This document shows, one piece after another, positions 1 through 6,168 of a DNA stretch of 6,995 nucleotides. The stretch lies in the NCBI GenBank assembly GCA_964617105.1, contig CAZTWC010000202.1, positions 1 to 6,995 on the forward strand. The letters are read 5' to 3'. The translations under genes and the position numbers were made by a program. This DNA is from CAZTWC01 sp964617105 [NCBI: uncultured Myxococcia bacterium]. Lineage in GTDB: Bacteria; CAZTWC01. Position 1 is the first letter of the stretch, and the number at the start of each line of letters is the position of its first letter. Under the pieces are notes generated by a model. The model was given only the letters and a program-made list of their open reading frames with translations. It was not told the DNA's origin and did no database searches.

Positions 1-156
1 ATTGGCATTTAATAGTTCAATACCATAGATTTTGCCATCAGCAGATAAATCTATATTGAGTTCCTCACTCACCTTGATGGTTTCTACCTGTTGGTTTTGT
101 TTATTCCTAAAACGGATATAAGCGATGTTATACCTGGGATCATAAGTGAATTTCAT
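1..156 (-). CDS. DUF2283 family small protein, C-terminus cut by window edge
   Basis: The open frame runs from an ATG at 156-154 to the window edge, giving 52 residues with no stop. It starts MKFTYDPRYNIAYIRF and continues through an EELNIDLSADGKIYGIELLNA segment. This matches the DUF2283 pattern: an N-terminal K(I/F)xYDPxxDxxYI strand, an acidic middle, and a 'D.dG+i.GIEiL.A' C-terminal strand. The usual second Asp/Glu of the 'YDPEAD' turn is replaced here (YDPRYN). Family members are usually about 60-75 aa, so most of the protein is present. A GGAG Shine-Dalgarno lies 8 nt before the ATG, in the 16-nt gap after the DUF4258 gene, so the two are co-transcribed. DUF2283 genes commonly sit next to DUF4258 genes; the biochemical role is unknown and a toxin-antitoxin-like pairing is only a guess. 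Confidence 0.8.
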   Translation of the reverse strand, partial: MKFTYDPRYNIAYIRFRNKQNQQVETIKVSEELNIDLSADGKIYGIELLNAN

Positions 157-172
157 GGGTGAACTCCAAAAT

Positions 173-391
173 TCATTTTAAAAATAACGTGTAATCAGTG
201 AAATAACCAGCCTTTAAAATCAATTTGGGCCCTCGCCATATCCCATCAAAAGTAAAATTCTTTCTAAATCCGATGCGATTGTATTTTGCCGGAAATTGCT
301 CTCCATCTTCTACAGTAGCAATCACCTCTTCTTCAATTGCGCCTCTTTCCTCCAATCTTTCCTGTGCATGAGGATGTAATCGGACTCTCAT
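173..391 (-). CDS. DUF4258 family small protein, probably with a frameshifted C-terminus
   Basis: This 72-aa protein has the DUF4258 signature: a His near the N-terminus in an 'HPHAQERLEERGA' helix (residues 7-19), then 'EEEVIATVEDGEQFPAK', then 'GFRKNFTFDGIWRG'. These match the typical 'H..eRm.eRg...eev...v..ge..p.k' and '+F.yn..WrGk' motifs. The start is supported by AAGGTG (plus-strand 399-404) 7 nt upstream of the ATG and an extended -10 box just before it. After 'WRG' the match fails. From memory, relatives continue about 25 residues and end in a hydrophobic strand plus 'ITRYF' or similar. Here the annotated frame ends AGYFTDYTLFLK, but the neighbouring frame reads LVISLITRYF followed by TAA at 180-178. 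This suggests an internal deletion or frameshift near 205-215. It may be a degraded gene or a sequence error. Function is unknown. Confidence 0.75.
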   Translation of the reverse strand: MRVRLHPHAQERLEERGAIEEEVIATVEDGEQFPAKYNRIGFRKNFTFDGIWRGPKLILKAGYFTDYTLFLK

Positions 392-412
392 AAAAATTCA
401 CCTTGTTATTAA

Positions 413-421
413 ATTATAACA
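413..421 (-). promoter_or_regulatory. Extended -10 promoter for the DUF4258-DUF2283 operon
   Basis: Read on the minus strand, the bases are TGTTATAAT: a perfect TATAAT with the TG dinucleotide of an extended -10 element. No good -35 hexamer lies 16-18 nt upstream; a TTGACT is present but only 10 nt away. The predicted start of transcription falls near 406, giving a short leader that places the AAGGTG ribosome binding site (399-404) near the 5' end of the mRNA. This is a prediction from sequence only. Confidence 0.5.
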
Positions 422-470
422 TATAAAAAGTCAAGATGCCTAAAAATCTAGAATTTGTGAATAACAGATC

Positions 471-742
471 AGATGCATCCATTACCTATTAATCCTAGAA
501 TTCGGAGGCGCTCGGATAACTAGGCGCTGGTGGCAAAATACCCGCAGACGTAGGTTCTTCTACGTCGAGGACGATTTTGTCGCCAGCAACAACGTTAGCC
601 GAGATGCATCCATTACCTACTAATCCTAGAATTCGGAGGCGCTCGGATAACTAGGCGCTGGTGGCAAAATACCCGCAGACGTAGGTTCTTCTACGTCGAG
701 GACGATTTTGTCGCCAGCAACAACGTTAGCCGAGATGCATCC
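471..742. repeat. 131-bp tandem direct repeat, two full copies plus 10 bp of a third
   Basis: Positions 471-601 and 602-732 are aligned copies that differ at one base (T at 489, C at 620); agatgcatcc then recurs at 733-742 before the sequence diverges. Near-identity over 131 bp indicates a recent duplication. Each copy contains one complete structured inverted repeat (504-611 and 626-751). This array fills nearly all of the 355-bp gap between the amidohydrolase-like gene and the DUF4258 gene; no credible ORF was seen in it. Confidence 0.95.
504..611 (+). other. Structured inverted-repeat element, copy A1 (candidate RNA or ssDNA hairpin)
   Basis: This folds as one long interrupted hairpin. 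The outer helix is 504-513 with 601-611 (one G-A mismatch, one bulged A, one G-T), continuing as 514-520 with 594-600 (one A-G mismatch). An internal loop of TAGGC (521-525) against AACAAC (588-593) follows. The 14-bp inner helix is 526-539 with 574-587. A second internal loop has ACCCGCA (540-546) against GAGGACG (567-573). The tip helix is 547-553 with 560-566 and has a 6-nt loop. The wobbles (510-605, 531-582, 533-580) are G-T on the plus strand and would be A-C on the minus strand, favouring a plus-strand RNA or ssDNA fold. Shared architecture with copy B at 6793-6892 makes it a real element family. Whether it is transcribed is unknown. Confidence 0.7.
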
Positions 743-751
743 GAATTCTAG
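626..751 (+). other. Structured inverted-repeat element, copy A2, closed by a 12-bp terminal inverted repeat
   Basis: It has the same fold as copy A1, shifted by 131 nt: inner helix 657-670 with 705-718, tip helix 678-684 with 691-697. The fold extends further because ctagaattcgga (626-637) is perfectly complementary to tccgaattctag (740-751), closing the whole 126-bp unit into one extended palindrome. Such closed termini fit a small non-autonomous mobile or repetitive element (MITE- or REP-like), with A1 arising by tandem duplication. The right arm contains the stop codon of the amidohydrolase-like gene (748-750). No transposase is visible in the window, so mobility is inference. Confidence 0.7.
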
Positions 752-2139
752 TAAATATCGGCCCAACTGTTGCGCTTAATATACCTCCCGCACCCCGGAT
801 CTCCAATATATTCTCCATCCCTTACCACCATTCTTCCCCTTAAGAATGTCATGATGGGAAAAGTTGCCAGCATCCCCTTGTAGGGATTCCAATCGCAATG
901 GGTCTGAAGTTTGGTGGGATTGATTTTTATTTCATTGTCTGGATCTATGAGAACCAGATCGGCATCGGATGAAACAGTGATAGTTCCTTTTTGAGGATAG
1001 AGGCCAAAAATTCGAGCGGGATTGGTGGATAGAAGCCGGACCAACTTATTGATGGGGATCCGTTCTGCACCCGGCCCGGCGGAAAAGATGATTGGCAATA
1101 GAGTCTCCACCCCTGGAATACCGGGTGGGACTTGAGTGTAATCACCTTTAGATGGTTCTTTTTGAGAACGGGTAAGATTAAAACTATCGGAACTAATTAC
1201 CTGCAACTCTTCCCGGATAATACCTTGCCATAACTGCTCTATCTCCTCTTCCTCCCGCAGGGGCGGATTGGTGATATACAGGTATCCATCCCGGCGTTTT
1301 AAAAACGTTTCATCCAACAATAAATAGTGAGGACAGGTCGAGGCAAAAAGGGTTTCCAGCCTTTCTCGCGACCGTAAAAGCCGGAGAGAATCTCCAAGAG
1401 AGAGTCCAATTAAATAGAGCCCTAATAGGTCATGCTGTCTATGAATAGCCCGAATTCTTTCCACTGAACTACTCTCCACCGTAGGAGGCCGGGTGATGGA
1501 AACAAAACTGGTGCCCGCTTTTTTCATGGCGCCAGAGTCGATAAGTTTGCCTTTAAACAGATCTACCAAAGAGAGATTATCCGGCTTGATACACAGGAGT
1601 AAATTCTCTTTCTGACACAGGTCAAAAAGAGAATAGAGGTGCCCATCATCGGAAAATCCCGCATCCATAGGCAGTGATAAGTCTAAAATTATACTGGAAA
1701 CCCCCTCTTGGCTCAGATTAATTTGCTCCAAAGTAATTTTATCGATTTGAACAATTTGGGCGTGCAGACCATAATCTACGCAAGCATTGGGATCGCAGGT
1801 GTCCCGCTTAAGTTGTAGGGCATTTAAGAAAGGTTTGTTGACATGGCAGGGAAAACTATCTAACAGGGTGGTAATTCCACCGCAGGCCGCTGCCCGGGAA
1901 ATATTTTCAAAGTCATCAATGGTGCTGATACCGCCCAGGTTAAATCTACAGTGGCTCATGGTGTCGATAGCGCCTGGCAAGACATATTTGTTCTCTGCAT
2001 CCACCGACAGGCATGGTTTTTCGCTGGATAAATTCAACCCCAGTGCGGTAATTTTACCTTGCCTGATACCAATGTCTGCCTTAAACTGGTCAAAACCGGT
2101 AAAGATTGTTCCATTCCTGATGATAGTGTCGAATATCAT
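748..2139 (-). CDS. Hydantoinase/dihydropyrimidinase-fold amidohydrolase homologue, probably non-catalytic
   Basis: This 463-aa protein has the usual length and order of the cyclic amidohydrolase family (dihydropyrimidinase, hydantoinase, allantoinase, dihydroorotase). It has an N-terminal beta-sandwich piece 'IIRNGTIFT...DIGI..GKI', the barrel start 'VLPGAID' (53-59), 'TCPHYLLLDET' (268-278), 'PPGIPGVETLLP' (338-349), 'STNPARIFGLYPQKGTITVSSDADLVLIDP' (371-400) and 'CDWNPYKGM' (415-423). The metal site is stripped. The D-x-H-x-H motif reads D59-T-M61-S-H63, the position of the carbamylated Lys is I151, the barrel His residues align with K185 and G245, and only D318 of the late S-D-H motif remains. 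It is therefore probably a pseudoenzyme, a scaffold, or has a changed activity. A GGGG ribosome binding site in the last codons of the CaiB/BaiF gene lies 9 nt upstream; the 6-nt gap implies co-expression. Its stop codon lies inside a repeat arm. Confidence 0.85.
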   Translation of the reverse strand: MIFDTIIRNGTIFTGFDQFKADIGIRQGKITALGLNLSSEKPCLSVDAENKYVLPGAIDTMSHCRFNLGGISTIDDFENISRAAACGGITTLLDSFPCHVNKPFLNALQLKRDTCDPNACVDYGLHAQIVQIDKITLEQINLSQEGVSSIILDLSLPMDAGFSDDGHLYSLFDLCQKENLLLCIKPDNLSLVDLFKGKLIDSGAMKKAGTSFVSITRPPTVESSSVERIRAIHRQHDLLGLYLIGLSLGDSLRLLRSRERLETLFASTCPHYLLLDETFLKRRDGYLYITNPPLREEEEIEQLWQGIIREELQVISSDSFNLTRSQKEPSKGDYTQVPPGIPGVETLLPIIFSAGPGAERIPINKLVRLLSTNPARIFGLYPQKGTITVSSDADLVLIDPDNEIKINPTKLQTHCDWNPYKGMLATFPIMTFLRGRMVVRDGEYIGDPGCGRYIKRNSWADIY

Positions 2140-2145
2140 AAATAG

Positions 2146-3390
2146 TTACCCCAGTTTGACAATTTTTTTCTTGGCCAAAATTTTTAACTGTTCTGAACTT
2201 ATCCCCCCGTTTTCCATCAGGATTTCGGCACTGTGTTCTCCTAGTCCGGGCGGAGGTATTAACTCCTGGTGATGAGGCAAAGGCGGCCGTAACACCTTAA
2301 AAGTTGTGGGATTGGGCTGATTGGGACTTTTGGCAATGTTTAAATCTGCCATAGTTCCTCGCTGAAACCAATAGTCGGAGGAGAATATCTCATGGTCTTG
2401 TAGCGCTTTTTGTAAACAAAAATCGTATTTCTGGTTTAACTGCAACCAGGTCTCCAGGCTTTTTTCAGCAAATAACTCCTCCATTTGCTGATGCGTTTCC
2501 TGAGAGAGATCATATTGCCTGGTGATCAGATCTTTTCTCCCAGTAGCCTGGATAAAATTTTGCCAAAACTTGGGCTCCAGAGGGGCGAAACTAACCAAAT
2601 TGCCGGTTTCGCCGCCGTCTTCAGGCGGAGCGGTACGATAAAAACGATAGCAGGGATATTTTCCAGACAGAGGTTCTTTGTCTACCCGATATTTCTCCTG
2701 GAAATAGTTATAGTGAGCCAAGTGCGGGAAAGCAAAAGAGAAAACCGTTTCTGCCATGGATATCTCTATATGTCTTCCGCCAATCTCCCCCTCCCCTGCC
2801 TCTGCTGTTGGGGTAAAGTTTTCTCTGGCCCTTAGTGCCGCTAAAATGGATAGGGAGGCAAAAAGCGCGGTAGCGTTGTCTGCCAACTGGAGCATGGGAT
2901 TGGCTGGTACCTGTTGGGAGGATCTACCGGCAGGCACTGACCCCAATCCAGCCAGACCTACATAGTTGAGGTCGTGTCCTGCCCAGTTTGAAAATTTATC
3001 TTTACTACCATAACCGCTTATGGAGCATAATATTATATTGGGGTTAAGTTTTTTCAGGCTTTGATATCCGATACCAAGTCTTTCCATCACTCCCGGTCTA
3101 AATGACTCCACTACCACATCAAAAGATTGAATCAGCCGGTAAAAGATATCTCTCCCCTCCTCTGATTTTAGATTTAAAGCCAAACTGCGTTTGTTTCGAT
3201 TGAGCAAGCAAAACAAAGGATTCAAACCTTCAACCTGGGGAGGCATAAAGCGCAAATAGTCACCAGACGCTGGTTCTTCAAGTTTAATCACATCCGCCCC
3301 CATATCGGCCAGCATCAAAGTACAGAGTGGACCAGGAAGCAATCTGGACATATCTAAGATGTGGAGATCACGCAATGGGGCTTGCGTCAT
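2146..3390 (-). CDS. CaiB/BaiF family protein, type III CoA-transferase or alpha-methylacyl-CoA racemase-like
   Basis: This 414-aa protein carries the type III CoA-transferase family signatures from the N-terminus: 'ILDMSRLLPGPLCTLMLADMGADVIKLE' (11-38), 'NRNKRSLALNLKSEEG' (64-79), 'DVVVESFRPGVMERLGIGY' (91-109) and 'CSISGYG'. The 'AGHDLNYVGLAGLGS' stretch (137-151) with H139, followed by D171 in 'LADNATALFASLSILAAL', matches the His-Asp catalytic pair of alpha-methylacyl-CoA racemases. 'YRFYRT' (248-253) and 'LEPKFWQNFI' (271-280) also fit that branch better than formyl-CoA transferase. Expected role: epimerising 2-methylacyl-CoA or moving CoA between carboxylic acids; the substrate cannot be read from sequence. 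A roughly 15-residue insertion (about 190-205) is unusual for the racemase branch. The ribosome binding site GAGG sits in the last codons of the upstream gene, 10 nt before the ATG, with a 5-nt intergenic gap. Confidence 0.88.
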   Translation of the reverse strand: MTQAPLRDLHILDMSRLLPGPLCTLMLADMGADVIKLEEPASGDYLRFMPPQVEGLNPLFCLLNRNKRSLALNLKSEEGRDIFYRLIQSFDVVVESFRPGVMERLGIGYQSLKKLNPNIILCSISGYGSKDKFSNWAGHDLNYVGLAGLGSVPAGRSSQQVPANPMLQLADNATALFASLSILAALRARENFTPTAEAGEGEIGGRHIEISMAETVFSFAFPHLAHYNYFQEKYRVDKEPLSGKYPCYRFYRTAPPEDGGETGNLVSFAPLEPKFWQNFIQATGRKDLITRQYDLSQETHQQMEELFAEKSLETWLQLNQKYDFCLQKALQDHEIFSSDYWFQRGTMADLNIAKSPNQPNPTTFKVLRPPLPHHQELIPPPGLGEHSAEILMENGGISSEQLKILAKKKIVKLG

Positions 3391-3395
3391 GGTAT

Positions 3396-5654
3396 CTATT
3401 CCTCGAATTCAACTTCCAGGGAGTAATGCTGTAATAATTGGATAAAACTGCTCAATTGGGATGCGGGTAACAGGGCGGAACGTTTATTGCTCCTGGTAAT
3501 GGTAAAAGTGCTGAAGGGACTGATTTGCTGTATAATATCCAGGATATTTTCATCTTTTACTGTAAAGAGAATATATCGACATACCTTTATTTTGCCCACT
3601 TCTCCACCATAACAGTCCAAGGCAAATTGAACTTCCAGAGGTAGAGAGCCTCCAGAGATCTCTTCCAGATAATTTTGCAGCCAAAAATGGGGTCTATCTT
3701 TTTGGGTCAGATTTTGCACCATGTTATTGGTAATCCAATAGTTTCCATTTTCATCATGTTGACAAATTTCAGCCAGCATCTTTTTGGCAAAAAGATGCTC
3801 ATTTTCTTCAACAATTTCCAATTTCAACTCTGGAGTAACAATTATCCAGGGTGCCATTTGCTTGGAATAGTCAAAAATCTTGTATTTAAAAAACTGGGCA
3901 TCTTCCAGCAAGTCTGGCAAGAGATTATTTTTAGTCAGCCAAAAATTGTCGCTGAGTTGTAATTGGCAATATTTTTCTAGTATCTCTGTAGAGATAAAAG
4001 TAGTATTACCTGGAAATTCCAACATACTCCAGTCACTGTGAATAATAATCGAGCCAAATTTCTCATCCCATTTTTTAATGGTAAAAATTAAATTCTCTGG
4101 TAAACTTTGCCGGGAATAATCTTTCAGAAAGTTTTCAATATAATCGGAGTGAAATCCGTTCTGAAAACTGCGTAGCACTGAATCTGAAAAAATCTTAAAA
4201 GTTAATACCTTATCGGCCCCTGACCTATAATCGGCAAAACGGCTTAATTGAAAAATGGTATAAATATCGCATTGATCCAAAAATACCAACACCTCAAAAT
4301 TGGGTTGCACCACCAGGGGTTTTCCGGTTGGTTGAAACAACAACTCCTGGCTCGGTTCTTTGTCAAGGCCTAACACATATTTACCCAGGGCGTTTATCTT
4401 GAAGCAGTTAACATCCTGATCATCTTCATCTCTACCAATGGCAGTATCGATAATTCCCATCGCTTTCCAGACCTGCACCACCTTTTCAACATATTGCCCC
4501 TCTACCTTTTTCCAGTTGCCTTCTCGTGGGATACCGTCAGTTTGAGATACGTTTTGTTCAGGAAAATAGATATTTTTATACACATCCTGTTCCAGGTAAC
4601 TGTGGGTATCTCTATGAGAAATAAGAAACTCTGTATCAATATCACCTATGGCTTCTATAAAGTTCTTTTCCGATATCCAGCCCTGGTCACCAATATTTTT
4701 AATAATGGAAACTAAAAATTTTCTGGCGCTGACCACTTTGTGACCGTATGGGACATCACTATCAATATTGTAATAGGAGCGCCGCTCTCCAGAGTAGATG
4801 GGCTCAAATTTTATGTCCTTAAGTAGATGAAATTCGTTAAAATAATCCATCTCCAGCCAGGCTTCAAAGATCTTTTGGGTACGCTGCGCCCGGCTCATTT
4901 TAAAGAAATCTTCCTTTTTGTCACTTAAAGTGATGTTGGGTTTGCTCCTTTTTAATATCTTGACATTTAAAAGAATCTCAAAAATAAACAGCTGGTAGGC
5001 CGTTTGTTCAAAGTGAGCTACCTTTTCCAGATTGTCAGGATTGGTCAACAATTTGTTGATTTTTTGCCAAAAAGCCTTTCCTGGAAAACCGCTCAGCAGA
5101 CATTTTACATTATTTTGGTTGCAATAATTTATAAAGGATAGGATATCGCGCTCAAGATTAAAATTATCGTTCTCCAGGGAAGATAAAATCTCTCCAAAAA
5201 ACAAAGGTAAAACTTTATCTGCCACTGGCATCTCTTTTATAGTTTCCAAGAGCAGGTTGTCTGCGATAATGGTGCCTTTGATTACATCAAAGTTATAGCG
5301 GGCATATTCTCTGGTGTCTCCATCTCCGGGAACCATAAAAATAAGTCCCTGGGATAAAAGCTTCTTTAGTAAGGGGCGCGGTTTTTGCACCTTGTTTATC
5401 AAGGACTGGCTGATCAATTCATCCAGGGAACATTTGCCTTTAAAGATTTTTACCAGGTTCATAATAATTATTTCGCCATGGTTACAACCTTCTAAAGCCT
5501 CTTTTTGCCTATTGATGTTTTGCAGAGAAGAGGTGAGCGTTTTAATCAGCCTTGAACGTGAGGAGAGACCATCGGTATCTTCTCCCCTGGAGTCAAGCAT
5601 ATGCAGCAAGGTTTCATTGTCGTAATAATTGAGGACGTTTTCAAATTCCAGCAT
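3396..5654 (-). CDS. Helicase-associated (XPB/Ssl2 N-terminal-like domain) protein without a helicase motor
   Basis: This 752-aa protein is recognised by 'KPLVVQPNFEVLVFLDQCDIYTIFQLSRFADYRSGADKVLTFKIFSDSVLRSFQNGFHSDYIENFLKDYS' (split here as residues about 445-514) and the following 'LPENLIFTIKKWDEKFGSIII' (518-538). This is the pattern of the XPB/Ssl2 N-terminal domain family (Pfam Helicase_C_3). Upstream are helix-rich winged-helix-like segments: one around 73-110, a 'AQRTQKIFEAWLEMDYFNEF' piece (256-275), and 'WKAMGIIDTA...FKINALGKYVLG' (396-429). No Walker A, DEAD/DEAH box or helicase motif VI is visible, so it is not itself a helicase. The length fits the 700-850 aa stand-alone members known mainly from actinobacteria and some firmicutes. 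A role in nucleic acid handling is inferred. A weak GTGGA ribosome binding site precedes the ATG. It lies 42 nt after nusB and 5 nt before the CaiB/BaiF gene. Confidence 0.75.
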   Translation of the reverse strand: MLEFENVLNYYDNETLLHMLDSRGEDTDGLSSRSRLIKTLTSSLQNINRQKEALEGCNHGEIIIMNLVKIFKGKCSLDELISQSLINKVQKPRPLLKKLLSQGLIFMVPGDGDTREYARYNFDVIKGTIIADNLLLETIKEMPVADKVLPLFFGEILSSLENDNFNLERDILSFINYCNQNNVKCLLSGFPGKAFWQKINKLLTNPDNLEKVAHFEQTAYQLFIFEILLNVKILKRSKPNITLSDKKEDFFKMSRAQRTQKIFEAWLEMDYFNEFHLLKDIKFEPIYSGERRSYYNIDSDVPYGHKVVSARKFLVSIIKNIGDQGWISEKNFIEAIGDIDTEFLISHRDTHSYLEQDVYKNIYFPEQNVSQTDGIPREGNWKKVEGQYVEKVVQVWKAMGIIDTAIGRDEDDQDVNCFKINALGKYVLGLDKEPSQELLFQPTGKPLVVQPNFEVLVFLDQCDIYTIFQLSRFADYRSGADKVLTFKIFSDSVLRSFQNGFHSDYIENFLKDYSRQSLPENLIFTIKKWDEKFGSIIIHSDWSMLEFPGNTTFISTEILEKYCQLQLSDNFWLTKNNLLPDLLEDAQFFKYKIFDYSKQMAPWIIVTPELKLEIVEENEHLFAKKMLAEICQHDENGNYWITNNMVQNLTQKDRPHFWLQNYLEEISGGSLPLEVQFALDCYGGEVGKIKVCRYILFTVKDENILDIIQQISPFSTFTITRSNKRSALLPASQLSSFIQLLQHYSLEVEFEE

Positions 5655-5696
5655 AATTTTGATCCACTTGATAATCCCGTAAAAATGTGCAATCTA

Positions 5697-6122
5697 CTAG
5701 TGTTCCACTACTATAGTGTCGAGAATTCCGTTAATAAAAGCAGAGGTTTCTTCCTGACCATATTTTTTGGCCAACTCGATAGCCTCATTGATAGCCACAT
5801 TCGTTGGAGTTGAAGAATAGTAGTATATCTCAAACATGGCCAGTAACAACAAGGCCCTCTCCACAAAACCAATCCTTTCCAGGCGCCACTTACCAGTTTG
5901 ATTATCTAAACGCTCCAAAATCTCGTCTCTTTTTGAATTGGCTCCAAAAACCAACTGCTTGACAAACCTCAGGTCAACATCTTTGGGGCTAATATTAGGC
6001 ACAGTGTCGCCTTGAAAATTATCCTCAAATCGTCTGAGCGATTCTTCTGGTTCAATTTGATTGCATTCAAGGGCAAATAGTATATTAAAGGCTACTTCCC
6101 TTGAGCGGCGTCTACTGGTCAT
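5697..6122 (-). CDS. nusB: Transcription antitermination protein NusB
   Basis: This 141-aa, full-length NusB is an all-helical RNA-binding protein. It pairs with NusE (ribosomal protein S10) on boxA RNA, mainly to prevent premature termination in rRNA operons. Visible signatures are the basic N-terminus 'TSRRRSREVAFNILFALE' (2-19, RNA-binding helix), 'W' followed by 'RLERIGFVERALLLLAMFEIYY' (79-101), and the near-diagnostic 'VAINEAIELAKKYGQEETSAFINGILD' (109-135, split by positions). An in-frame TTG directly precedes the ATG at 6122-6120. ATG is preferred because AGG lies 8 nt upstream of it, against 5 nt for the TTG. ribH lies 44 nt upstream; ribH-nusB adjacency is common in many bacteria and supports both calls. 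Nothing is missing or unusual in the protein. Confidence 0.96.
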   Translation of the reverse strand: MTSRRRSREVAFNILFALECNQIEPEESLRRFEDNFQGDTVPNISPKDVDLRFVKQLVFGANSKRDEILERLDNQTGKWRLERIGFVERALLLLAMFEIYYYSSTPTNVAINEAIELAKKYGQEETSAFINGILDTIVVEH

Positions 6123-6151
6123 CAATTATACCTAATCCACCCTGAAAATCC

Positions 6152-6168
6152 AGTTCCGGGTTGGAACT
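6152..6168 (-). other. Small inverted repeat between ribH and nusB
   Basis: AGTTCC and GGAACT flank a 5-nt loop and overlap the ribH stop codon. The 6-bp stem (7 with one wobble) is followed on the minus strand by GGATTTTC rather than a run of U, so it is a poor intrinsic terminator. It could be a weak attenuator or an mRNA processing stem setting the nusB level relative to ribH, or be chance. Confidence 0.25.

Noticed and set aside
399-450. TTGACT as a -35 box for the DUF4258 operon
   Set aside because: It is only 10 nt from the TATAAT; pairing it with TAATAA at 17 nt would put the transcript start after the ribosome binding site.
471-742. CRISPR array
   Set aside because: The repeat unit is 131 bp and contiguous with no unique spacers; it is a tandem duplication.
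504-751. Integron attC-like sites in the tandem array (AAC at 518-520, GTTAG at 594-598, imperfect palindrome)
   Set aside because: The flanking bases do not fit RYYYAAC / GTTRRRY, copy B lacks the boxes, the neighbouring genes are an operon rather than cassettes, and no integrase is seen.
626-751. Rho-independent terminator for the five-gene operon
   Set aside because: On the minus strand the hairpin is very long and interrupted and has no U-tract after it; a role in 3'-end protection stays possible but a classic terminator is not supported.
1787-2272. 161-codon plus-strand ORF
   Set aside because: It is antisense to two well-matched genes, spans their junction and has no recognisable domain; it is a shadow frame.
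5697-6125. TTG start for nusB giving one extra N-terminal residue
   Set aside because: The next codon is ATG with better spacing to the AGG ribosome binding site, so 6122 is the better start.
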